Below, in pieces: positions 51,020 through 60,459 of a stretch of 64,000 nucleotides of DNA (position 1 is its first letter; every line of letters begins with the position of its first letter). The translations under genes were made by a program, and so were the position numbers. The notes below the pieces were generated by a model, which saw nothing but the letters and a program-made list of their open reading frames with translations, was not told the origin of the DNA and did no database searches. This stretch comes from Parietichytrium sp. I65-24A. Lineage: Eukaryota > Sar > Bigyra > Thraustochytrida > Thraustochytriidae. The stretch lies in assembly GCA_012862575.1 (NCBI GenBank), contig BLSF01000090.1:62001-126000 (forward strand), in the 5' to 3' direction.

Positions 51020-53185
51020 TTAACGCTCGTTCTCTTCGGGTGGCCATGACTGCGCTCGAATCTGCGACTCGTTCCCTTCAGCATCAACGACTACTTTTGT
51101 GCCGTCTGGAAACATGGTCTCCTCTGTTTTGTCGGTGTAAATGATGCGCACGGCTCCATCAGGAAAGAAGATCTCCACAGTGCCATCGGCCATTGTTCGC
51201 TCTACTTGGCCGTTTGAAAATTCCAAGACAACCATGCCGTCGTCGTATTTCGTTTGCGTGGTCTCCGATCTGGCAAAATAGTACACTTCGATGCCTTCCG
51301 AAGGGAGATCTTTGCGGACATCCCCATTCTCAAAGCTGATGGTAGTCTCACCGTTTTCCGCCACCTCCTTGACCTTCCCGCTGGGGTAGGTAGTCACCCT
51401 TGTACCGTCTGCGCGGACAATTGTTTCCTTTCGCGGCTTGGAGTTCTTGCCATCACTAACCCGTTTCTTCTTCTTAGTCTCTTTTGGCGTTCTACCCGGG
51501 CCAGATTCTTCCGGGGGCTTGAGGTTACTTTGCAGCACCAGGGAGTAGGCATTCTTCTGAGAAACTATTTCGCTCTCAAGGGTTCCCAGTTTAGTGGTCA
51601 AACCCTCAATCAGAAGCTCCAGCTCTTGGCACTTTGTTTTTGTCGCCTCAAGATTGCTCTGAGCCATTCTTTCGCGTTCCCAGCAGTCAAGTCGTCTTTC
51701 TTCGGCAAACCGTAGGGCTTCCTCGAGTCTCTTCACCTCTCCTTCTAAGGTTCCAATCCGTTCTTTCTTGCCTCGCATCGACTCCTTGTGTCTCGTGACT
51801 CGCTCTTGCTCTGCCAGCCGCAATTGAGCGATCGTCGCTTGAAGGGACTCCACTTGTACCTTGTCTTTCTTCTCCATCTTGGCAGTCGCTCGCATCAGAT
51901 CAATATGCTGCCTTTGTTTCTCAAGACCAGCCCTTTCCTTTTGAATTGCTGCCCGCTCCCTGTCGACTTGAGCACGAAGCTCTCTCATTTCAGCCGACTC
52001 GCCCTTTTCTCTCTCCCGTTTTTCCCTCTCCAGCTCTCTTTTCTCTTGCTCCAAGCGTTTCCTGTCGCCCTCTAAGCGGTCCAGTGACGCCTCAAGTTTG
52101 CTGTTCGCCTCTTGAAACTTGCTGAGCTCCGCAAGAAGTTTTTGAGTCAACTCGTCTTCCGGCTGGTCCTTCCTTTTTCTTTGTACATAGACTTTGTCGT
52201 CATTCTGCGGCTGCCTCGCGCGTGGCGAATTTGGCGCGTGTTTGGGGTCCAGCGTGTAGAACATTTTTTGGACCAGGCTTGAAACTGGCGCAGGGCTCTC
52301 AGGCACACGGCCGCCGCGATCTCCATCCAGCCGCTGTCGTCTTGGCGGGGAAAACGCCGGGTTGTCGTCGTCTGAGAACAGATCCTGATCTTGATCTTCG
52401 CCAAGTTCATCCTGGCCATGCTCATTTTCATTCTCATCATCATCATCATCATCGTCATCGTCGTCAGATCTACGATAATCCTCGTCCGAGTAGGTAAATG
52501 GAAATGGACGAGGCTCCGGCCCACCGCTCTGACCGGAATACCGGCTATTTCCAAAGCTCGCGTCGTTGGCGACGGCGTTATATAGCTCGAGAAAGTCCTC
52601 CGAGTCTTCATCCGGACTCGCTTTCGCCGGCTGCCATTTTGATGAAACTATTCCCGGCGCGTCACTGGTTGTCTGGGCAAGCGTCTTTGGCGGGCTTTGA
52701 GGCATGTCGAGCGCCACCTGTTTCTTGCGTGACAGCTCATGCCTCTTCGGCTGAGCAAGTTTCACCGCGTCCACCCGATTCCAAACCCTGGACCCCTTTT
52801 TCAAGAATGCGCGCTTCCGGGCGCCCCGCGATTCGTGTCCAGCCTCTGTTGTCTTTTTCGCAGCTCCGAATTCAACTTCCGGTGCAGACGTATTCTTAGC
52901 AGCTCGCGCATTCCTGGGCGGCGAGAACTCGGGCGGTGGTGGCGGTGGTGGGGATTCGGAGCGAAGTTCGGCTGACGCATACTGTCGAGGTCTCGGGCTG
53001 GATTGTGCTGGGTTGGAGTCGTGGTCTGCTTTGATTGTAGATTCCTGCGGTGAACCAGCTTGTGACGAGATTCGCCCGTGGCTCCAACCGCTCAGAGCGC
53101 TCGAGTCCAGATCCGCGCCGTATAGTCGTACAAAAAGGCTCTCACCATTGAGTGCATCTGTCTCGTCCTCTTCGTTCCACTCCAT
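51020..53185 (-). CDS. SAS-4/CPAP (CENPJ)-like protein with TCP10 C-terminal domain
   Basis: Single frame on the minus strand, 721 residues from the ATG at 53185 (MEWNEEDETDALNGE). The first 330 residues are disordered, with Pro-rich (PPPPPPEFSPP) and acidic stretches; a run of ten Asp codons lies near residue 240. A strong coiled coil spans about 335-545. The last 150 residues form the T-complex protein 10 C-terminal (G-box) fold, a ladder of short Gly-containing beta repeats: 'VRADGTRVTTYPSGKVKEV', 'MVVLEFSNGQVERTMADGT', 'IFFPDGAVRIIYTDKTEE', 'MFPDGTKVVVDAEGN'. In CPAP/SAS-4 this domain binds the STIL/Ana2 partner and is needed for centriole assembly. The usual N-terminal tubulin-binding segment is not obvious. 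The gene implies an organism with centrioles and hence a flagellated stage. Confidence 0.88.
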   Translation of the reverse strand: MEWNEEDETDALNGESLFVRLYGADLDSSALSGWSHGRISSQAGSPQESTIKADHDSNPAQSSPRPRQYASAELRSESPPPPPPPEFSPPRNARAAKNTSAPEVEFGAAKKTTEAGHESRGARKRAFLKKGSRVWNRVDAVKLAQPKRHELSRKKQVALDMPQSPPKTLAQTTSDAPGIVSSKWQPAKASPDEDSEDFLELYNAVANDASFGNSRYSGQSGGPEPRPFPFTYSDEDYRRSDDDDDDDDDDENENEHGQDELGEDQDQDLFSDDDNPAFSPPRRQRLDGDRGGRVPESPAPVSSLVQKMFYTLDPKHAPNSPRARQPQNDDKVYVQRKRKDQPEDELTQKLLAELSKFQEANSKLEASLDRLEGDRKRLEQEKRELEREKREREKGESAEMRELRAQVDRERAAIQKERAGLEKQRQHIDLMRATAKMEKKDKVQVESLQATIAQLRLAEQERVTRHKESMRGKKERIGTLEGEVKRLEEALRFAEERRLDCWERERMAQSNLEATKTKCQELELLIEGLTTKLGTLESEIVSQKNAYSLVLQSNLKPPEESGPGRTPKETKKKKRVSDGKNSKPRKETIVRADGTRVTTYPSGKVKEVAENGETTISFENGDVRKDLPSEGIEVYYFARSETTQTKYDDGMVVLEFSNGQVERTMADGTVEIFFPDGAVRIIYTDKTEETMFPDGTKVVVDAEGNESQIRAQSWPPEENER

Positions 53186-53378
53186 CCTGGTCGACTCTCA
53201 ACAAGATTGCTGAACGAGTGCAGATGTTGACAAAGTCTCCACCACAAGAGAGCTCTCCTTCCACAGCTACTTAGCATCAACGTCCGATGTTGTGCGATGC
53301 AACGGTGCGCGGGGACGCTGCTGTGCGCGGACGTATGTTGAATATGAATATGAATTGGAGTGGTTGCGTTGCACAACA

Positions 53379-53400
53379 CTCTCTCTCTCTCTCTCTCTTG
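53379..53400. repeat. (TC)n microsatellite
   Basis: Eleven CT units about 200 bp upstream of the SAS-4-like start. Confidence 0.9.
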
Positions 53401-53643
53401 TACTCACAGTCAATCTCAATGTCACTTGAACAGTGTTCACTGATGAAAAGAAGGGGAAAAAATGGGAGGCAAAGAATATAAAAAAATTTGAATTTGGAAC
53501 ACTCGGAAGAATCGCCCGGATGACACCTCGGAGGCACGATTAAGTAACAGAGCCCCTCCTCTACCAAAAGTTGAAAGTTTTGTTGCCCCGTCTATGCACA
53601 ACTTTCGACCTGCATTCTGAATTCTGGAATTATTCTGGGCATC

Positions 53644-53676
53644 TCTCAGTTCTCAGTTCTCAGTTCTCAGTTCTCG
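53644..53676. repeat. TTCTCAG heptamer repeat
   Basis: Four to five tandem 7 bp units (TTCTCAG) in the divergent spacer. Confidence 0.9.
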
Positions 53677-54718
53677 AAACTCAGTGAACTCAGTGCAGCG
53701 GCAGTGCTCGCAATCACCGTCTTCCGATTAATCAGTGTCTCGGTACTAGGGTCGGGCCCCGAGGTTGATCCGAGGGTCCGATACTATAGTACTATGGGTA
53801 GAGTCATGTTAGTGGAGGTGTGCGGGCGCGCTCTGTCTACTGTATCTACTTTTATCGATAAGCCATTTATAGAAGAAGGTTCCTGGCTCTCCATCGCCTA
53901 CTAGACGCTTACTCAAACGATAGCAGAAACAGGTAAATTAACTAGAAGGACTGCTATCTTGCTGGTGCTATTGTAGACGTAATGATTTCGTTAGCCGGTG
54001 CTTGCGCGTTATGTTACTGTCCAACTGCTGCCATGAGGAGTGTACTAACTTCCCGTTGACTAACGCTGCAAGTAGGCTGTATCTACGCATCCTATTAGTG
54101 TATTGCCACATTCCGTAGTACTCTCAGTGTCAGTACATACTTTACACGAAAGACGTTGTAGGGACACTATGCCTATTACTGGTGTGAGTTTCGTACTGCT
54201 CCACACAAGTCAACGCTTACAGCTCAAGTCTATCGCATCTACCGTTAGGTGGTAGGAGTGGCAGGCCGTCCTACTTGCTATCCCTTGCTCCTACTCCCGT
54301 CATCTACGAGTCCCTCTTCCCTCACTTACCCCGTCTCCCTACTCTCCGACTACTGTTCTCACACTCCGAGAGGCCTAGTAGGCCTAGAGGTCCCTACGGT
54401 CAACCACACCTACCTCTCCTAGCACTCCTAGTACACGTCACGCATAGGAGGCCGGGTAGGTCAGGTAGGGAAGTGGGGCACTGGTACCGGTCAACTAGGC
54501 CTGGCGCGTAAGAGCTGGCGGGGTGTGCTAGGAGGCGCTAAGGAGTGTCAGTGGGTAGCACGAGTAAGTGCACAGAGAGTGCAGACCTTGAACGGCGGAT
54601 GTGGTTTTGATCGCGCGGAGGTGGAAGAGACAGACAGAAGAGTGTGTGAACAGAGAGATAAGGCAGAGAATTTAGAGAAGGGATTTGGGTTGTGTTACGT
54701 GCGTTAATTTGAGCAAGG

Positions 54719-55699
54719 ATGGGGCAGCTGGGAGATAACAGCTCGCCAGAGATGGCGGAGCTGACGAAGGAGGAGAGGCAGTTTTACAAGAAGGAGAATA
54801 ACTTCTCGTTCAACCACAAGGATAAATGGGGCGTCTCGCTGCTGGCCATGCTCGCTGGGTTTGTGCTGAGCGTGCTGTACGGCGTGGTCACCGGATGGGC
54901 CGGGTACTCCGCTCTTGCCGCTGTGGGGCTTCTGGTGGCGCTCGTGGGATGCATTGCTTGGGAGCCTATCCGCGCATTGTACATGGGATCCTGCTTGTTT
55001 GCGATTTTTCTGCGAACCCCAGAGTTCATGGATGAGGACGTGCACTTTCCAAAGCACAAGCTCTTTGTGGAGCCAAAGACGTTTAAGGGCATCCAGGACA
55101 GCGTGCATAGGTATCTCGAAAAGATGAACGGTGGCAAATCCATGCTCGCCACCAAGGACACCTTCGAAGGCGAGAACGACTATATCGGCAGCGGCGGCTC
55201 TGGCGAGAACCAGTGGCGCATTCTCTCGGTGAAGCTGCTCGACATGTACGCCTCTGGAGCTCGCGAGGACTTCCCAGAGCTCTGCAAAGTCTTGGACGAG
55301 ACTCCAGAAATTATCAGCTGCGTCCTCAGTGTGTTGGAGCCGCAGTGCAAGATCCCTATGCACGTCGGATACTACAAAGGAATTATGCGCTACATGGTCC
55401 CTGTCATCGTCCCAAAGGAGCGCGAAAAGGTCTGGCTCACTGTCAACGGCATCAAGTACAGCTGGACCGAGGGCAAGTCCGTGCTCTGGGACGATACTTA
55501 CCCACACGCAGTCTACAATACCACTGACGATATCCGCGTCGTTTTGTACATGGACGTCCTCCGCCAGGTCAACGTGCCAACCATCGCTCAGCGCCTCAAT
55601 CATTTTATGATGGTTCTCTTCAAGCTCAGCGGTCTCGCTCAGGCTGAGATCAAGAAGACTGAGGTCAAAGTTAGCCTCAAGAGCAAGAAGGACGACTAG
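54719..55699 (+). CDS. aspartyl/asparaginyl beta-hydroxylase family membrane protein
   Basis: A single frame of 326 residues from the ATG at 54719. Two hydrophobic segments (about 38-62 and 63-98) anchor the N-terminus in a membrane. The C-terminal half is the 2-oxoglutarate/Fe(II) beta-hydroxylase fold: 'CKIPMHVGYYKGIMRYMVPVI' with iron ligand H215, 'SWTEGKSVLWDDTYPHAVYN' with ligand H263, and R273 for 2-oxoglutarate. The 10-residue His-Arg spacing matches the ASPH family, which uses a HxG...H pair with no Asp ligand; here the third position is likewise Gly (HVG). The key residues are intact, so activity is likely. The substrate could be EGF-like domains, as in animals, or a lipid, as in bacterial LpxO. 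C-ending codon bias is strong, as in the DD3-3-like gene, which suggests high expression. Confidence 0.9.
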   Translation: MGQLGDNSSPEMAELTKEERQFYKKENNFSFNHKDKWGVSLLAMLAGFVLSVLYGVVTGWAGYSALAAVGLLVALVGCIAWEPIRALYMGSCLFAIFLRTPEFMDEDVHFPKHKLFVEPKTFKGIQDSVHRYLEKMNGGKSMLATKDTFEGENDYIGSGGSGENQWRILSVKLLDMYASGAREDFPELCKVLDETPEIISCVLSVLEPQCKIPMHVGYYKGIMRYMVPVIVPKEREKVWLTVNGIKYSWTEGKSVLWDDTYPHAVYNTTDDIRVVLYMDVLRQVNVPTIAQRLNHFMMVLFKLSGLAQAEIKKTEVKVSLKSKKDD

Positions 55700-56226
55700 A
55701 CTGACAGAAAAGAACTGCATTAGAATATTCTCCGTTTGTTCCACGGCCTTCTCCTTTCGCTTTCCCACACAATGTATCGCATGTCTCCCTTTCCTTCCCT
55801 CTTCTCTCATGTCCAACACGATTTTCATTGTCAGCAGCTTGAATCGCTTTGTGCACACCATTCCCTTCTCATGTCTCTGTTTCTGCACGCCAGTAGCGAC
55901 CGCTCCTCGCGTCAAATCTAATCTCTAGTTTCAACGAACTCTCAATTGATGTGAAACCAAAACAGCGAAGAGGCAAAGTCCTAAATCACTCCGAATCAGT
56001 TCAACTAGTTCAGCAGTTCCCTACCGAGCAGCTTAAAAGTAATGTTTGCAGTTAGTATAAGTCTAACTAAGCAAATGACTTGTTGACACAGAGAGAGACG
56101 ACCAAGTACTCGAGCGTGGCTGTGGCATACATAGTAGGTCCCCGCTTGTTTGAGCAAGCACAGAAGGGACACCTGCTTTGCATGGCTCCGAGTTGCTGTC
56201 GTTGGGCTTGATACAGTATCGAGGGG
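55700..56226. other. spacer between the hydroxylase and WDR5 genes
   Basis: 527 bp, pyrimidine-rich in its first half (probable 3' UTR) and mixed after that. No gene and no named element seen. Confidence 0.6.
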
Positions 56227-57219
56227 ATGGTGCAAGCCAACTTTGCGTCCAGCGCGCAGTTGGAAGGGCACAAAGCAGGTATCTCATGCGTCAAGTTTGC
56301 GCCCTCGGGCAGGTTTTTGGCTTCCACAGGAGCCGATAAATCAGTGCTGGTATGGGACGCTGATAGCTACAAGTTTGTGAGGTCGATAGAAGGGCATAAA
56401 CTGGGGATTTCGGGGCTGTGCTGGAGCTCCGACTCGAGGTTCATCTGCACGGCGTCGGACGACACGACTGCCAAGTTGTGGGATGTGGAGAGCGGCAAGA
56501 ACATTCGAACTCTGGAGGGCCATCAGGAATATGTGTTCTCAGTGGATTTTAGCCCGCAGTCGAATGTGATTGTCACTGGCTCGTTCGATTCAACGGTGCG
56601 ATTGTGGGACGTGCGCTCCGGAAAGCCCATTCGATCTCTCCCGGCACACTCTGACCCAGTGACCTGCACGTCGTTCAATCGAGATGGTACGCTATTTGTG
56701 TCGAGTAGCTACGACGGACTTTGCAGAATTTGGGACACTGGGTCCGGGCAGTGTCTGAAAACCTTAATTGGGGAAACTAATCCGGCGGTGTCGTTTGCCA
56801 AGTTTTCTCCAAACGGCAAGTTTATCCTTGCTGGGACACTAGATTCGACCTTGCGGCTGTGGAATTATGCCCAAGGCAAGTGCGCAAAGACTTACAAAGG
56901 ACACCGAAATGAGCGCTACTGCATGATTTCCACATTTTCTACTGTGTCCGGGACCTGGGTGGTTTCCGGGTCTGAGGATGGTAAAATTTATTTATGGGAT
57001 GTACAGACCAAACAAGTCGAGCAAAGACTGATCGGGCATTCAGACGTTGTGATCGCTGTAGATGCGCATCCAACACAAGACGTCCTGGCTTCTGGGGAGG
57101 GTAAGCGAGATGGCCATGCTCCCGTGGTGCGGATATGGAAGCACGGCCAAGATCAGAAGCAAGACGGCGATGAAAACGACAATGGACAGCCACGCGTTAT
57201 TCGGGCGGACGATTCCTAG
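56227..57219 (+). CDS. WDR5: WDR5-like seven-bladed WD40 protein
   Basis: Single frame, 330 residues, the usual WDR5 length. Seven WD40 blades are visible: 'LEGHKAGISCVKFAPSG', 'IEGHKLGISGLCWSSDSRF', 'LEGHQEYVFSVDFSPQSN', 'LPAHSDPVTCTSFNRDGTL', 'NPAVSFAKFSPNGKF', 'YKGHRNERYCMISTFS' and 'LIGHSDVVIAVDAHP'. The blade-specific strings 'SSSYDGLCRIWDTGSGQCLKTLI' and 'NERYC' are those of WDR5 rather than of a generic WD40 protein. WDR5 is the core scaffold of COMPASS/MLL histone H3K4 methyltransferases and docks Arg-containing peptides in its central pore. The C-terminus adds a charged tail (DQKQDGDENDNGQ). It is intronless. A second WDR5-like gene starts 5.9 kb away on the other strand. Confidence 0.93.
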   Translation: MVQANFASSAQLEGHKAGISCVKFAPSGRFLASTGADKSVLVWDADSYKFVRSIEGHKLGISGLCWSSDSRFICTASDDTTAKLWDVESGKNIRTLEGHQEYVFSVDFSPQSNVIVTGSFDSTVRLWDVRSGKPIRSLPAHSDPVTCTSFNRDGTLFVSSSYDGLCRIWDTGSGQCLKTLIGETNPAVSFAKFSPNGKFILAGTLDSTLRLWNYAQGKCAKTYKGHRNERYCMISTFSTVSGTWVVSGSEDGKIYLWDVQTKQVEQRLIGHSDVVIAVDAHPTQDVLASGEGKRDGHAPVVRIWKHGQDQKQDGDENDNGQPRVIRADDS

Positions 57220-57410
57220 CGGCGCGCCAGACTCGGCTTGGACCCTCCTCTGGCCTTTTGAACAAGACAACCGCACAACAACTGTATCTCTCTCTACCCT
57301 AAAAATACCACAAGCAACACCTGAACATGACCAACCAGTTTTTTCTAAATTCTAAATTCTATTCTAAATTCTAAATAGAATGTAACCTAGCTAGCCTAGT
57401 CGGATAAGGC

Positions 57411-58803
57411 ATGATAAGCACTTTCGAACCTGTGGACTCTGTGGACATCTTTTCCTCGACACCCAAAACAAAGTGTTGGCAGTCCATTGCTCGGGAGACG
57501 GCGGCGTTGGAGAAGAGGGCAACCCGCAAGATGCTGGGCAAAGGTGTATACGCGGAAGGGAGCGGTAATGTGGTGATTTGCGCCAAAGAGCACATCGAAG
57601 CAGTAAGTGTGACGGTGTCCGTGCTGTGTTTGGAACTTCAAGTTCGCGGTGACGTGTGTGTGGCTGAGCGAAGTTGCTGACACGGGAGCTGAGCGCGTGT
57701 GCACTGCGTGAATAGGTATATGCTGCCGGGTGCTACGGCTCATCTGCGTTGACGGCGTCGTAAGTGTGGGGCAGATTGGCGTTGGCACAGCTGGAGAAAT
57801 GCGGTAGCTAATTGAGGGTGTGTTTGCGCGTGAGACAGGCTCAAGCCGCTTTTCATGCGGAAGGACAAGCGGCGATTTCGTGATCTTGATGCGGACAGCT
57901 CTTGGGTAGAACCGTGGAAGGTACGTAGGTGAAGTGTTTGTTGCAAGAAATTGGGTGATGTCTTTTTCTTCTTTTTCTGGTTTACCTTTTGCTGACTGGC
58001 AGGTTTTGCGCAGCTCACGCTCGTGGAGGCGTTCTACCTGATTTCGAGAAACGAGCTTGAGGTTTTCGCGAATGGAGATCAAGCTCCGCTCACGGCAGAT
58101 CAAGCGTGGGCCTCTTTTGGAAGGTCCACAGCCTTTTCCTCGCCTCAAAATTTTGCTTGCATGTACATAGCATATTCAAATCTTAAATCGCAAGGGTGGG
58201 TTGTGAAAGCCGGGTCAACATACGGTGGACACTACGTTGTGTATCAAGGGGACCCGAGCAAATTCCACTCACAATTTTGTATTCTTGTGAGGGACACCGG
58301 TGTCCCAGGACCAAGTAAGTTTTCGCAACTCGGTGTCTATACGCAATCAATTTTTTCTTTCGTTCTTAACGAAGGTACCTTTTATGCGTGTACTCTCAGT
58401 GGATTGGCTTGAAGTGACACGCGAGATGCGCGTGGCCAACCAGACCGCCAAGGAGGTGATGCTCTGCGACGTGACTCTCCTAGACGAGCCCTCTGTTCCC
58501 ATTCCAAACTCAAAAGTGGATTTTGTCATTCTGCTTCGCTGGATGCTCAAGCATGAGGAGGCAGGCAAAGAAAGGAAGCCGCACATGAAACTAAAGAGAA
58601 AGCTTATCGACCCGTCACAAAAGCAGCCACCCAAGCAAGCCAAGACAAGCCCGTCGTCGCGGAACAAGCAACAACAAAACTCGGAGAAGAAAGATCTTGG
58701 CGAGCAGAATCGTTCAGAACCGCCAAGCGAAATTGACAGCAACTTAGCGCCTGTGCCCTCTCAAGTTGAAAACCCTCCAAAAGAGGAACTGCGACAAGCT
58801 TGA
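57411..58803 (+). CDS. TSEN2: tRNA-splicing endonuclease subunit Sen2, five exons
   Basis: Five exons: 57411-57602, 57716-57759, 57839-57920, 58014-58314 and 58400-58803. The four introns are 113, 79, 93 and 85 bp. Donors are GTAAGT three times and GTACGT once; all acceptors end in AG and every junction keeps the frame, giving about 340 residues. The N-terminal domain reads '..NVVICAKEHIEA|VYAAGCYGSSALTAS', as in Sen2. The catalytic domain has 'LTLVEAFYLISRNELEVF', 'FACMYIAYSNLKSQGWVVK' and 'YGGHYVVYQGDPSKFHSQF'. The Tyr-His-Lys triad is Y183, H191 and K224, with an 8-residue Y-H spacing as in yeast Sen2. The last 100 residues are a Lys/Gln/Ser-rich tail. As part of the Sen2-Sen34-Sen54-Sen15 complex it cleaves the 5' splice site of intron-bearing pre-tRNAs. 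It is by far the most intron-dense gene of the window. Confidence 0.9.
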
Positions 58804-58975
58804 GTGTTTGTCGCGGAAGAGAAGACTCGAGCTACGGACCTTGGGGAGTCCTCATGTCTTGTGGCAAGCACCCGTACTCTCACAATGAGCGCGGAAACCT
58901 AGTTCCGAATCTACTCCGATGCAAAGACTTGGATATTTAGGCCTGCTTTTTTGCTTGCAAGGCAAGAAAGAAGCC
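58804..58975. other. convergent 3' spacer of Sen2 and Rrp40
   Basis: Only 172 bp separate the two stops, so the 3' UTRs are short or overlap in antisense. No gene. Confidence 0.6.
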
Positions 58976-59848
58976 CTATTTGCGACCGAGTGCAGTTTTG
59001 ATGATGGACTGAACAAGCGCAGGAAGTTTGGATACCGGTGTGTTCTCAGAAGCCTTGATAGCGTTAATAATGACAAGAATTTCCTCTTCCTTGCCGGCGT
59101 TCACCCAGACCACCCCATTTACTCCCGAGGCGATTTCAAAGGCGATTGATCCTGCGAGCGCATTCAGCACGGGGCACTCGGGATCAAGTAGGCTCTCGGC
59201 GAGAGCGGTAGAGCACTCGAACACCATCCCGCCGCGCAGCTCTCCATAAATAGACTGCCCAGTCATCCAGTCTTTCTTCGGGCCACTTGCAACGCAGCAA
59301 GAGAGTTCAGGGTCCATGTCGCGATCAACCTGAGCAACGCGAGCAAAGATCAGTGCGCCAATTGCAAGGTTGGGCTTATTCCGCTTCGAAGCACCATCAA
59401 ACGAAAGGGTTGGCAAGACCGCGTGCCCGGAGCCTCGAATGTCTACCTTGTAAGACTCGGAGAAAACTCCCTTCACCACTCCAATGACATTGTCCTCCAG
59501 TTTGGGAAGGTACTAAACAAAACGGGATGCACAATTTTCCGTCAGCGAGAGCTCCAAAACCACGCACGTCTATTCCATCAAACTTGGCTCACTTACCCGG
59601 TGGCTTGGATGCTCCACCCAGAACACGTTTGGCTGTATGAAGCTGAGCACACCAGCCATCGTCGCCACAACCCTGTCTCTGTCCTGGTAGAGGCCTTGGC
59701 CAGTTTTGATCCTCTTGCCAAACATTGTCACCTCATCCGTCACATCTTGTCCCGCAAACACTGGAACCGCTTCAAAAGCCTCAAAGTTGCAAGGCACGCC
59801 ACCCAACTCGCCCTCCATCTTGGCCAAAAACGAGTCTGCGTCCGCCAT
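58976..59848 (-). CDS. EXOSC3: exosome cap subunit Rrp40/EXOSC3, two exons
   Basis: Two exons on the minus strand, 59848-59597 and 59512-58976, with an 84 bp intron (CGG|GTAAGT ... TTTAG|TAC), phase 0, about 262 residues. The start is the ATG at 59848 (MADADSFLAKMEG). Domain order follows Rrp40: a short N-terminal beta domain ending 'VFWVEHPSHR|YLPKLEDNVIGVVKG'; an S1-like barrel 'SYKVDIRGSGHAVLPTLSFDGASKRNKPNLAIGALI'; and a KH-like end 'CPVLNALAGSIAFEIASGVNGVVWVNA'. The block 'LSFDGASKRNKPN' and the KH 'G-N-G-x-x-W-V' core are diagnostic. Rrp40 sits on the exosome ring and guides RNA for 3'-5' processing and decay. The gene is divergent from CAF-1 p60 and convergent with Sen2. A CTGT microsatellite lies in its 5' UTR. 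Confidence 0.92.
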
Positions 59849-59866
59849 CTTTTCCTTTTTTTTCTC

Positions 59867-59894
59867 TCTGTCTGTCTGTCTGTCTGTCTGTCTG
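59867..59894. repeat. (CTGT)n microsatellite
   Basis: About seven tetranucleotide units, 18 bp upstream of the Rrp40 start codon and probably transcribed. Confidence 0.9.
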
Positions 59895-60459
59895 CCTATC
59901 TCCGCCCTAGACCGTCCGCGTGCAATGTGGCTTTTTGCGGTGCACAACGCGGATACTCTATGTGTTTGTGTCTCTCTCCCAAACATCCCAAACATCCCAA
60001 ACATTCCCAAACTCTAACTCTGCCAGTCATTTCCACTCATTGGACGCCACACTACCGCTGCCTTCTATCCTTCGCTTAGGCTGTCCGCAATGGAGCACTG
60101 TAGTAAACTGTTAGATCGTCGATTGGAGCCGGATATCTGCATATTTATGCATATGAAATAAATATTTCTGACTATAAAAGAACATTCCTGAACTTCAGCT
60201 CACGAGTCCTTTTAGTGTAACTAGGGTTTACTGGTAATTTTAAATTTCACAAAGAACTGACACACCCTCACATGCACATCTCTCTCACTGTTCCAGCGCC
60301 CTCCTCACAAAGTTCAAAATTTCAACTTCTTTTTAGCTTGAAAACAATTTGAATTTGAATTTTGGTTACTGAAAACAATAGGACGTCCATAATGAAACTC
60401 CCTCCCAGCGGCAGAAGATAGCTGCAGCTCCTCTCACATTCGGTCAGTTGCCCATCGCC

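Larger units (their letters stand above)
53186..54718. other. divergent spacer between the SAS-4-like and hydroxylase genes
   Basis: No gene is seen. The SAS-4-proximal part holds a TC tract (53379-53400), a minus-strand TGACTGTGAGT motif (53401-53415), and AATTCTGA and TTCTCAG repeats. The middle (about 53.72-54.52 kb) is unusually rich in CTA, TAG and TAC and differs in style from the flanks. The last 150 bp are purine-rich and probably the hydroxylase 5' UTR. Confidence 0.55.

Noticed and set aside
54704-55915. 403-codon open frame antisense to the hydroxylase gene
   Set aside because: Same cause; the sense frame carries all catalytic residues of the beta-hydroxylase fold.
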